A stretch of DNA of 9,929 bases from Thermoleophilia bacterium. GTDB taxonomy: Bacteria; Actinomycetota; Thermoleophilia; Gaiellales; SKUG01. Every line of letters starts with the position of its first letter. Position 1 is the stretch's first letter. The stretch is taken from NCBI GenBank assembly GCA_025964455.1, contig JAOPYU010000004.1:1-9929 (forward strand), in the 5' to 3' direction. This document shows positions 1 to 5,746 of the stretch, piece by piece. Position numbers and translations under genes: made by a program. The notes under the pieces were generated by a model, which saw only the letters and a list, made by a program, of their open reading frames with translations, ran no database searches and was not told where the DNA came from.

Positions 1-1
1 C

Positions 2-1075
2 TTCTCGGCGATCGCATCCGAACCCGCGCGCACGAGCCTGTGGGAGTCCCCCGAGCCAAGCCCGCACACCGACCTCGGCCGGGCCGCCGACCTGATCGTC
101 GTCGCGCCCGCGACCGCGCACCTGCTCGCTGCCGCGCGCGCGGGACTGAGCGAGGACCTGCTCACGACGACCCTGCTGGCCACCCGCGCGCCCGTGTTGC
201 TCTGCCCGGCCATGCACACCGAGATGTGGGAACACGCAGCCACGCGCGACAACGTCGCGACGCTCCGCGCGCGCGGCGTGCACTTCGTCATGCCGACCGA
301 GGGCGAGCTCGCCGGGGGCGACGTCGGCGCCGGGCGGCTCGCCGATCCGCTCGACATCGCCGACCACGTGACGCGATTGCTCGCCTCCACCCCCGTGGGC
401 GACCTCGATGGCGCGACCGTGCTCGTGAGCGCGGGTGGCACGCGCGAGGCGATCGACCCGGTGCGTTTCATCGGCAACCGCTCCTCCGGGCGCCAGGGCC
501 ACGCGATCGCACGGGCCGCTCGCGCGCGCGGTGCTCGTGTCACCCTCGTGACGACGGCGCCCCTCGAGCCGGAGTTCGCCGCGAGCGGCATCGAGACGAT
601 CGCCGTCGAGAGCGCGCAGCAGATGCACGACGCCATGCTCGCGAACGCATCCGCCGCTGACATCGTGGTGATGTGCGCGGCGGTCGCCGACTTCCGACCG
701 ATCGCGGTGCAGGAGCGCAAGCTCAAGCGACGCGACGGGCTGCCCGGCATCGAGCTCGAGCCGACGCCCAACGTGCTGCGTGCGCTCGTCGCGGCGCGTC
801 AGCCGGGCCAGGTCGTCGTGGGCTTCGCCGCCGAGACCGACGACCTGCGCGACAACGCCCTCGAGAAGCTCGACGGCTCGGGCGCCGACCTGATCGTCGC
901 CAACGACGTGTCGCGACCCGACGCCGGCTTCGAGGGCGAGACCAATGCCGTGACGATCCACCGTCGCAGCAACGCCGCCGAACCGATCGACGTGCCGGTC
1001 GCCAGCAAGCTCGCCATCGCCGATCGCGTGCTCGATGCCGCGATCGCCGAGCGACCCGAGGTGGTGCTCCGATGA
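2..1075 (+). CDS. coaBC: Bifunctional phosphopantothenoylcysteine decarboxylase / phosphopantothenate-cysteine ligase, 5'-truncated
   Basis: Cytosolic CoaBC (Dfp) carries out two successive steps of coenzyme A synthesis: ligation of cysteine to 4'-phosphopantothenate (CoaB), then FMN-dependent decarboxylation to 4'-phosphopantetheine (CoaC). The frame is open from base 2 with no start, so about 40-50 N-terminal residues lie upstream of the window. CoaC part: a His in SPHTDLGRAADL (codon 65-67) at the catalytic His position, then VVAPATA, and PAMHTEMW, the counterpart of the PxMNxxMW active-site motif with His in place of Asn. From memory this His form occurs in actinobacterial CoaBC, so I do not read it as inactivation. 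CoaB part: SAGGTREAIDPVRFIGN, SSGRQG, AAVADFRP, the basic KLKRR, GFAAETDD and LIVANDVS, all conserved in the ligase. The stop (1073-1075) overlaps the next gene's ATG, suggesting translational coupling. Confidence 0.95.
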   Translation, partial: FSAIASEPARTSLWESPEPSPHTDLGRAADLIVVAPATAHLLAAARAGLSEDLLTTTLLATRAPVLLCPAMHTEMWEHAATRDNVATLRARGVHFVMPTEGELAGGDVGAGRLADPLDIADHVTRLLASTPVGDLDGATVLVSAGGTREAIDPVRFIGNRSSGRQGHAIARAARARGARVTLVTTAPLEPEFAASGIETIAVESAQQMHDAMLANASAADIVVMCAAVADFRPIAVQERKLKRRDGLPGIELEPTPNVLRALVAARQPGQVVVGFAAETDDLRDNALEKLDGSGADLIVANDVSRPDAGFEGETNAVTIHRRSNAAEPIDVPVASKLAIADRVLDAAIAERPEVVLR

Positions 1076-1707
1076 CCGGCGCCCCCGTCGCCCACCACTC
1101 CGAGATCGACGAGCAGTTCGCGGTACCCGGCGAGCGCCGACCCGAACTCGCACACGCGTGCGCCGTCGAAGCCGGGACGCTCGACGCGCCGAGCTTCCAC
1201 TCCCCGGCATGGCTCGAGCTCGACCGGCTCGATGCCGCCGATGGATTCGCGACCCGTCGCGCCGCGCGCGCCGTGCTGCGCCGGCCGAGCGATGGTCGCT
1301 TCCTCATCTTCCGCTATCCCTTCCGGGACGGGAGCATGCGATTCGTGGTGCCCGGCGGCGGGGCCGAAGCGGGCGAGGAGCCGCTCGACGCGCTGACCCG
1401 AGAGGTCGTCGAGGAGACCGGCACCGCGCCGCGCGAGCTCGAGCACTCCGGGCTGCTGCTCTACCACCTGCTCGCCTCCACCATCCACGGCGAAGGACGC
1501 ACGCCCACCATCCAGTACTCGCCGGTCCTGACCGGCGTGATCGACGACGAGCTGCCTGACACCGGCGGCCGTGAGGCGTGCTGGTACACGGTCGAGGAGT
1601 TCCTGGCCGAGCCGCGCCGGCCGATCAGCGACCCGCTCGTCGCGATCCTGCGCGCGAGCGAGCAGGGCGAGCGCATCGAGCCGCGCGCGGTGTGGCTGCC
1701 CGCGTGA
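1072..1707 (+). CDS. NUDIX hydrolase
   Basis: A predicted 211-aa cytosolic NUDIX hydrolase, which would cleave a nucleoside-diphosphate-linked substrate using divalent metal; the substrate cannot be read from sequence. The NUDIX box is complete at residues 96-118: G-x5-E-x7-REVVEETG, with Thr at the final usually hydrophobic position. It is preceded by the strands RRAARAVLRR and GRFLIFRY and followed by a strand/helix segment containing YSPVLTGVI and ACWYTVEEF. About 58 residues precede the fold and match nothing I recognise. The start is chosen because its ATG overlaps the coaBC stop (ATGA), a standard coupling arrangement; the open frame extends upstream only as a shadow of coaBC. Co-transcription with coaBC is likely, and a housekeeping or CoA-related substrate is possible, but neither is shown. 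Confidence 0.88.
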   Translation: MTGAPVAHHSEIDEQFAVPGERRPELAHACAVEAGTLDAPSFHSPAWLELDRLDAADGFATRRAARAVLRRPSDGRFLIFRYPFRDGSMRFVVPGGGAEAGEEPLDALTREVVEETGTAPRELEHSGLLLYHLLASTIHGEGRTPTIQYSPVLTGVIDDELPDTGGREACWYTVEEFLAEPRRPISDPLVAILRASEQGERIEPRAVWLPA

Positions 1708-1711
1708 CGCG

Positions 1712-1824
1712 ATGATCCGCGGTACCCGCTCCCTGCTCTGCTCCTCGCTGCCTCCGCCCTCGCGCTCGGCTGCAGCGACGAGCGTCGGCGCCCCGCGCCC
1801 ACAGCTCAGGGGACGAGCGGGGTC
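1712..1824 (+). other. Out-of-frame lipoprotein signal peptide of the nuclease gene (apparent 1-bp frameshift)
   Basis: In the nuclease frame the codons from 1708 to 1824 have no stop and read PLPALLLAASALALGCSDE followed by a Pro/Arg/Ala-rich linker, which is a good lipoprotein h-region with an ALGC lipobox (Cys codon 1771-1773). That stretch has no ATG, GTG or TTG. An ATG at 1712, four bases after the NUDIX stop, begins MIRGTRSLL in the neighbouring frame, an ideal charged n-region. Joining the two needs a -1 shift (one missing base) between about 1725 and 1760. Either a base is missing (mutation or sequencing error) or the protein starts elsewhere. I see no slippery heptamer that would support programmed frameshifting. 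Confidence 0.6.
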
Positions 1825-2244
1825 GTGGCCTCCGTCACCGATGGCGACACCATCCGGCTCCGCAGCGGCGAGCGGGTCCGGCTCGTGCAGGTGGACGCAC
1901 CCGAGGCGCGCGGCGACGTCGAGTGCTGGGGGCCACAGGCCAGCGCAGCGATGCGCAGGCTGCTCCGGCCCGGCGATCGCGTGACGCTCGAGCGCGACCC
2001 GGCGCTCGACGGCGTCGACGGGTACGGACGCCTGCTCCGCTACGTCACCTCGCCGGACGGCACGCTCCTGAACACCGCCCTCGTGGCGAGCGGCGACGCC
2101 GTGCCCTACTTCTTCCGGGGCGACCGCGGACGTCACGCAGACCGCCTGCTCGCCGCGGCTCGGTCAGCCCGCTCGGACCGCCTCGGCCTCTGGGGCGCCT
2201 GCAGGCGGGCCCGGCTCACGCCCGATCTCGGCTATCGCGAGTAA
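1825..2244 (+). CDS. Thermonuclease-like (SNase fold) nuclease, probably a lipoprotein; N-terminus disrupted
   Basis: The protein is a staphylococcal-nuclease-like (TNase/SNase) domain of about 139 residues, expected to be a calcium-dependent nuclease outside the membrane. The active-site pattern is intact: DGDT near the N-terminus (metal Asp), RLVQVDAPE (equivalents of Arg35, Asp40 and Glu43 of S. aureus nuclease) and DGYGRLL (equivalent of Arg87). The C-terminal GLWGAC is typical of the family. The given start is a GTG at 1825, the only accepted start in this frame. It falls inside the first beta strand and leaves no export signal, whereas the in-frame sequence just upstream (1708-1824) encodes a lipoprotein signal. 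I infer that the intact gene began at ATG 1712 and that this copy carries a 1-bp frameshift. If the base really is missing, the product is either a cytosolic short form or absent. It lies 4 bp after the NUDIX gene and is probably in the same transcript. Confidence 0.8.
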   Translation: MASVTDGDTIRLRSGERVRLVQVDAPEARGDVECWGPQASAAMRRLLRPGDRVTLERDPALDGVDGYGRLLRYVTSPDGTLLNTALVASGDAVPYFFRGDRGRHADRLLAAARSARSDRLGLWGACRRARLTPDLGYRE

Positions 2245-2249
2245 CGCAC

Positions 2250-2284
2250 TTGATTGTTGAGTTGTTGACGATATGATGTTGAGT
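2250..2284 (+). promoter_or_regulatory. Promoter of the marR-type gene, leaderless layout, with GTTGA repeats
   Basis: The 40-bp gap after the nuclease is strikingly A/T-rich for this DNA. TTGATT (2250-2255), 16 bp, then TATGAT (2272-2277) fits a housekeeping sigma promoter. The ATG at 2285 lies 7 nt past the -10, so the transcript would start at or next to the start codon. The motif GTTGA occurs at 2256-2260, 2264-2268 and 2278-2282, with two TTGTTGA copies spaced 8 bp apart. These could be operator half-sites for the repressor itself, though they are direct rather than inverted repeats. Confidence 0.55.
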
Positions 2285-2722
2285 ATGGAAGCTTCCAGCT
2301 CGACCTCAGCCGCTCTCGAGACCGTCCTCCTGCTCTCGCAGGCCCGGACCAAGCTGGTCCGCGACGTCGACCGCGCCGTCAACGGACACGGACTCGGCTT
2401 CGGCGACTACGTGCTCCTGCGGGAGCTGCGCGCCGCACCGGACGGGCGCATGCGCCGCACCGAGCTGGCCGAGCGCCTGGGCGTGACCACATCGAACGTC
2501 GCCCGCCAGCTCGGCCCGCTGGGCCGCATCGGCGTGGTCGATCGCGAGTCCAATCCGCGCGACGCGCGCCTGGCCCTCGTCGTCCTCACCGAGGCGGGTG
2601 CCCGACTGGTCGACGAAGCCACCGTGTCGGCCGAGGCCCGGGCGGGCGACGTCGTCGCACGGCACTGGAACGACGAGGAGCGCAGCCAGCTGGCCACGCT
2701 CCTCGCAGGTGTCACACGCTGA
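2285..2722 (+). CDS. MarR-family transcriptional regulator
   Basis: A 145-aa winged-helix regulator of the MarR family, normally a dimeric DNA-binding repressor released by small aromatic ligands or oxidation. It has an N-terminal dimerisation helix (ALETVLLLSQARTKLVRDV), the GFGDYVLLREL helix, the helix-turn-helix RRTELAERLGVTTSNVARQLGPL, and the wing with DxR in NPRDARLALVVLTEAG, followed by a C-terminal dimerisation helix. There is no Cys, so thiol sensing of the OhrR type is unlikely. ATGs also occur at 2273 and 2276, but they overlap the likely -10 element, so I take 2285 as the start of a leaderless message. The gene converges on the GYGQ-repeat gene with only 10 bp between stops and has no obvious target gene beside it, so its regulon cannot be inferred from context beyond probable self-regulation. 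Confidence 0.88.
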   Translation: MEASSSTSAALETVLLLSQARTKLVRDVDRAVNGHGLGFGDYVLLRELRAAPDGRMRRTELAERLGVTTSNVARQLGPLGRIGVVDRESNPRDARLALVVLTEAGARLVDEATVSAEARAGDVVARHWNDEERSQLATLLAGVTR

Positions 2723-2732
2723 TCCGCTCGCG

Positions 2733-3263
2733 TCAGCAGCCGGCGATGCCGTACTGCGACTGCGACACGAAGTTGCTCTGGGCGACGCCGAACTGCGACA
2801 CACCCCACGGCGAGATCGCACCGACCTGCCCGTAGCCGTAGCCGGGATTCGCGAAGCCGGTCGACACGTAGCCTGCGCCGCCGTAGCCACCGAGCAGCGA
2901 GCTCGGTGCGGGCGGGCAGCCGATCGCCTGCGGTGCGTAACCGCCCTGGTAGCCCGTGCCGTAACCCTGCTGGCCGTAGCCAACCTGACCGTAGCCCTGC
3001 TGGCCATAGCCGAGCTGGCCAAAGACGCCGAGCTGCCCGTACCCGCCGAGCACGGAGCTGCCGGCCCAGGCGTTGCCGATGCCGGAGCCACCCATGCCAA
3101 AGGCCTGCTGCTGCAGCATGAGGCGCTGGCGCTCGAGCGCCTGCTGCTGGCGGATGAAGGCGACCTGCATGCGGTGCTGCGCGAGTCGCTGCGTGCGCGC
3201 GGCGCGGTTGCGGCGGGCGCCGATGGAGCCCGGCTGCGGATACACGCGAATTCGAATGGCCAT
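2733..3263 (-). CDS. Gly/Tyr/Gln-repeat low-complexity protein with basic Gln-rich N-terminus
   Basis: I do not recognise this 176-aa protein as a named family. Residues 1-31 are strongly basic (MAIRIRVYPQ, then Arg-rich ARRNRAARTQR). Residues 32-55 look like a Gln-rich amphipathic helix (FIRQQQALERQRLMLQQQ). Residues 55-176 are low complexity, with pentapeptides of the form GYGQ[QLV] at 73-107 and more Gly/Tyr/Gln/Ser to the end. Cysteines are only at 116 and at the C-terminus (176). There is no signal peptide or membrane segment. The start is the ATG at 3263-3261, with AAGGA about 11 nt upstream; the frame stays open upstream to a TTG at 3464, but that part has no coding character. The composition resembles FUS-type prion-like or phase-separating domains (Arg in one half, Tyr in the other). 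A structural, spore or surface protein is the main alternative. Function unknown. Confidence 0.7.
   Translation of the reverse strand: MAIRIRVYPQPGSIGARRNRAARTQRLAQHRMQVAFIRQQQALERQRLMLQQQAFGMGGSGIGNAWAGSSVLGGYGQLGVFGQLGYGQQGYGQVGYGQQGYGTGYQGGYAPQAIGCPPAPSSLLGGYGGAGYVSTGFANPGYGYGQVGAISPWGVSQFGVAQSNFVSQSQYGIAGC
2943..3047 (-). repeat. Degenerate 15-bp tandem repeat encoding GYGQx pentapeptides
   Basis: On the minus strand this stretch encodes about seven units of a Gly-Tyr-Gly-Gln-x type (residues 73-107), including GYGQL, GYGQQ, GYGQV and GYGQQ, with one longer unit GVFGQL and a degenerating end (GYGT, GYQGGY). The plus strand shows the matching alternation of gtagcc and ctgctggcc blocks. 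Such repeats commonly change unit number by slippage, so length variation among relatives would be expected. Confidence 0.7.
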
Positions 3264-3460
3264 GTCGGTGAGGGTCCTTCCGTGGACACAGGCTCGCAAC
3301 ATGGGGAGGCGAACCACTGCTGACGGGGTCATTGATACCCGGTCCAACCCGCACGAGGCCGCGGGATTCGTCCCAGCGGCAGGTCTCGGCCGCGCCCTCG
3401 GCCCCGAGGGGCCATGTGGAGGTTTGTGGACCACCTGTCCCACTCCCGTAGAAAAACTAC

Positions 3461-3487
3461 TCAATCCTGTCGCAACGCTGCCGACGT
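3461..3487 (+). promoter_or_regulatory. Weak sigma-28-like promoter candidate for the chemoreceptor gene
   Basis: TCAATCCT (3461-3468), 11 bp, then GCCGACGT (3480-3487) has the spacing of FliA-type promoters (consensus TAAAGTTT, 11 bp, GCCGATAA), with 4 of 8 and 5 of 8 bases matching. Motility-sigma control would suit a chemoreceptor, but the match is weak and a housekeeping promoter is not excluded. Confidence 0.25.
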
Positions 3488-3501
3488 TGTATCGGTCAAC
3501 G
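3473..3501. promoter_or_regulatory. CAACG / CGTTG / CAACG alternating half-sites with 12-bp period
   Basis: CAACG at 3473-3477, CGTTG at 3485-3489 and CAACG at 3497-3501 are each separated by 7 bp, so the middle site pairs as an inverted repeat with either neighbour. The array overlaps the candidate -10 and leader of the chemoreceptor gene and could be an operator or a pair of alternative RNA hairpins. Confidence 0.3.
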
Positions 3502-3532
3502 ATCGAACCATTGCTCTGAAGGAGCCCGCCCC

Positions 3533-5539
3533 ATGCCGTCCGTACGTAATGTCGCCATCGGCACTCGCTTGGCAGCAGGCTTCACCTTCTGCATTGCCGC
3601 CGTCCTCATCGTCGGTGCCATCGGCCTCTCGGCAGTCGGCAAGGTCCATGAGCAGGGCGACCAGCTGTTCCGCCACGAGGCGACGGCGCTGTCCGAGGCG
3701 ATCGCGATCACCATGAGCGCGCAGGAGACCGGCCACGACGTCGCGCAGCACCTCTACGTGTACGACGGTGACCTCGCCGCACAGGACGACATCCAGAAGG
3801 AAGTCGCCGGAGACGTCGCCAAGGATACGAAGGCGCTCGCGCAGCTCGAGCGCGTGACGCCCACGCAGCTCCGTGGCGAGTTCGACGCCTTCAACGAGCA
3901 GTACGTGACCGTCACGGCCCTCCGCAAGCGGGCGATGGCACTGTCGCGGCAGGAGAGCGTCGACGGGGCCGAGGAGCGCGACGGCTCCCGGGACCTGTAC
4001 CGAACGCAGCTCCTCCCCGCGATCGATGAGCTGCGGACACGGAGTGAAACCCTCACCGGCAAGCTGACCAAGGCCGAGCAGGCTCGCGTGGACACCAACA
4101 GCGCCAGCCGCTCCGATGCCACCAAGCTGATCGCATTCGTCGGGCTGCTCGCGGTGCTGGGCGCAGTGATCATCGGCTGGATCGTCACCCGTTCGATCAC
4201 CCGCCCGGTGGACCGCCTGCGCCGCGCCGCGACTGCGCTCTCGACTGGTGATGTCGCGACGGCGCAGGATGTCAGCCGCGAGTCGCACGACCGGGCCCGC
4301 GACGAGGTCGCTGCCACCGAGCGCGCATTCCTGGATCTCGTCGGATACCTCGAGGAAGCCAGCACCGTCGCGAGCCGGCTGGCCGAAGGCGACACGACCG
4401 TCGAGGTGACCGCTCGTTCGACCGCCGACGAGCTCGGCATCGCCATGTCCGAGATGCGCGACAGCGCGTCGGCCATGTCCGAGGTCGCGGCACGCATCGC
4501 CGCCGGCGATCTCGACGTCGAGGCGCCGGTGCGTGGCAATCGTGACGAGCTGGGCAATGCCTTCCGTCGCATGCTCGAGGACCTCGAATCACGTGAAGTG
4601 CAGCGCGGCATGCAGCAGCGCATCGACGAGGAGCGAGCCGCTTCCGACCGCGCGCTGCTCGACGATCTCGCCGCGATGAGCGAGCAGCTCTCGGGGGCGA
4701 GCGCGACAAGCGAGCGAACCGCTGGCGAGGTCACGACGGGCATGGAGGAAGTCGCCGCGTCGATGGCCGAGCTCACCAACAACGCGGCTCGCCAGGTTGA
4801 GGTGATGCGCTGCACGGCCATGTCGGCGACCAGCGCAGCCGATGCCGCGCGCGGCACGTCGACCATCGTCGAGACCGGCGTGGAAGCCGTCGACCGTGCG
4901 AGCGGGGCGATGACGACGCTCAACCAGAGCGCCGTGGACGTGAGCGGCGCGATCGCGGAGCTCGCGGTCAAGAGCGACCGCGTCGGCGACATCGTCGGGA
5001 CGATCACCGCGATCGCGGACCAGACCAACCTGCTCGCGCTCAACGCCGCCATCGAGGCTGCACGCGCGGGTGACCAGGGCCGCGGCTTCGCCGTCGTCGC
5101 CGACGAGGTCCGCAAGCTCGCCGAGGAAAGCCAGAAGAGCGCGGCGCAGATCTCCTCCATCGTCAGCGAGATCCGCTCCGAGACGGACCGCACGGTCCTC
5201 GCCGTCCAGGCCAGCCTCGACCACGCGTCCGAGGGAACCCGGACCGTCGCCGAGGCGCGTGAGGCGTTCCTGGCGATCGAGCAGAGCGTCCGCGACGTGC
5301 TCGACCAGACGGACGAGATCCGCGGCTCCGCAGACGACGCGGTCGGCCTCGCCCAGACCGCATCCACCCACACCGAGCAGGTGTCGGCGGCGACCGAGGA
5401 GACCGCTGCCTCCATGCAGGAGGTCTCCGCGACCGCCAGCGAGCTGAGCCGCCTCGCCGACTCACTCGCCCGCACGGCCTCCGCGGCCGGCTCCACCGAC
5501 GACGGGACCGCTGCCATCGTGGAGCTGCGCGCCGCCTAG
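3533..5539 (+). CDS. Methyl-accepting chemotaxis protein (transmembrane chemoreceptor) with three HAMP-like units
   Basis: A 668-aa inner-membrane chemoreceptor that would control CheA kinase through CheW and adapt through CheR/CheB methylation. Order: short cytoplasmic N-terminus; TM1 about 14-36; an extracytoplasmic, mostly helical sensor region about 37-196, resembling a four-helix-bundle ligand domain; TM2 about 198-218; HAMP at 220-271; two further HAMP-like units with the GD...DELG pattern (EGDTTV...ADELG at 286-302 and AGDLDV...RDELG at 325-341); then the coiled-coil signalling domain about 375-650. The hairpin tip is the family hallmark: [18 protein letters not shown] and [16 protein letters not shown] (496-533). 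Likely methylation segments are near [11 protein letters not shown] (401-411) and [18 protein letters not shown] (621-638). No CheR-tethering pentapeptide is present; the protein ends VELRAA. The start is supported by GAAGGAG 8 nt upstream. No other che or fla gene is in the window, so it is an orphan receptor here, and its ligand is unknown. Confidence 0.96.
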   Translation: MPSVRNVAIGTRLAAGFTFCIAAVLIVGAIGLSAVGKVHEQGDQLFRHEATALSEAIAITMSAQETGHDVAQHLYVYDGDLAAQDDIQKEVAGDVAKDTKALAQLERVTPTQLRGEFDAFNEQYVTVTALRKRAMALSRQESVDGAEERDGSRDLYRTQLLPAIDELRTRSETLTGKLTKAEQARVDTNSASRSDATKLIAFVGLLAVLGAVIIGWIVTRSITRPVDRLRRAATALSTGDVATAQDVSRESHDRARDEVAATERAFLDLVGYLEEASTVASRLAEGDTTVEVTARSTADELGIAMSEMRDSASAMSEVAARIAAGDLDVEAPVRGNRDELGNAFRRMLEDLESREVQRGMQQRIDEERAASDRALLDDLAAMSEQLSGASATSERTAGEVTTGMEEVAASMAELTNNAARQVEVMRCTAMSATSAADAARGTSTIVETGVEAVDRASGAMTTLNQSAVDVSGAIAELAVKSDRVGDIVGTITAIADQTNLLALNAAIEAARAGDQGRGFAVVADEVRKLAEESQKSAAQISSIVSEIRSETDRTVLAVQASLDHASEGTRTVAEAREAFLAIEQSVRDVLDQTDEIRGSADDAVGLAQTASTHTEQVSAATEETAASMQEVSATASELSRLADSLARTASAAGSTDDGTAAIVELRAA

Positions 5540-5540
5540 A

Positions 5541-5584
5541 GCAACGAACGTTGCGCCCGCCCTGGCCCCGGCCGCGGCGGGCGC
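5541..5584. terminator. Double hairpin, probable (bidirectional) terminator after the chemoreceptor gene
   Basis: Two bases after the stop, GCAACG-AA-CGTTGC (5541-5554) forms a small palindrome. It overlaps by two bases a perfect 9-bp stem, GCGCCCGCC (5553-5561) with GGCGGGCGC (5576-5584), around a 14-nt loop. There is no U tract, as is common for hairpin terminators in very GC-rich genomes. The convergent CHAP gene ends about 160 bp further on, so the hairpin could also stop transcription from that side. Confidence 0.6.
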
Positions 5585-5608
5585 AGCCATGTCACGGGGC
5601 GGACACAT

Positions 5609-5644
5609 GTGCAGAACCGATCGACAGGTGATCGGATCGGTACA
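5609..5644. repeat. 36-bp intergenic repeat, copy 1
   Basis: This is identical in all 36 bases to 5681-5716. It begins GTGCAGAACCGATCG and ends GATCGGATCGGTACA. Inside, CCGATC (5617-5622) can pair with GATCGG (5630-5635; 7-nt loop), or ACCGATC (5616-5622) with GATCGGT (5635-5641; 12-nt loop), giving two mutually exclusive hairpins. Each copy contains three GATC sites. The outer edge of copy 1 merges with the palindrome CACATGTG (5604-5611). Confidence 0.9.
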
Positions 5645-5680
5645 GAAGGCGCTGCGGCGCGCGCTCCCACGTCACCGACC

Positions 5681-5716
5681 GTGCAGAACCGATCGACAGG
5701 TGATCGGATCGGTACA
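5681..5716. repeat. 36-bp intergenic repeat, copy 2
   Basis: An exact direct copy of 5609-5644, exactly 72 bp downstream, so the spacer (5645-5680) is also 36 bp. The spacer shows no similarity to the repeat. Copy 2 is followed at once by TGTG, forming ACATGT (5714-5719), the same hexamer that borders copy 1 on its outer side. The unit is far longer than chance duplication allows, which implies a mobile, regulatory or recombining repeat family. No cas gene is near. Confidence 0.9.
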
Positions 5717-5746
5717 TGTGGCGACGCAGGTGGGTGGCTCGCGGCG

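Larger units (their letters stand above)
3264..3532. promoter_or_regulatory. Divergent control region between the GYGQ-repeat gene and the chemoreceptor gene
   Basis: These 269 bp hold no convincing gene. On the minus strand the Shine-Dalgarno sequence GGAAGGA precedes the ATG of the GYGQ gene. On the plus strand GAAGGAG (3518-3524) lies 8 nt before the chemoreceptor ATG. Between them are GGCCCC-GA-GGGGCC (about 3399-3412), GTAG-AAAAA-CTAC (3448-3460) and a three-part CAACG/CGTTG array (3473-3501). No promoter for the minus-strand gene stands out clearly. Confidence 0.5.

Noticed and set aside
799..2136. 445-aa minus-strand open frame across coaBC, NUDIX and nuclease genes
   Set aside because: Antisense shadow crossing three recognisable plus-strand genes; no domain.
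2718..2737. GCTGA-N10-TCAGC inverted repeat holding both convergent stop codons
   Set aside because: Convergent TGA stops always give TGA...TCA; two extra pairs are not evidence of a terminator.
3264..3464. N-terminal extension of the GYGQ protein up to a TTG start
   Set aside because: The added segment has no coding character, while ATG 3263 has a proper Shine-Dalgarno sequence.
3754..5517. 587-aa minus-strand open frame opposite the chemoreceptor
   Set aside because: Ser/Ala/Arg-rich shadow of a well-supported coding strand, common in GC-rich genes.
5609..5716. CRISPR array (36-bp repeat, 36-bp spacer)
   Set aside because: Only two repeats and one spacer, no cas gene or leader in view, and both repeat and spacer have the base composition of the local DNA. 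Reported as a repeat pair instead.
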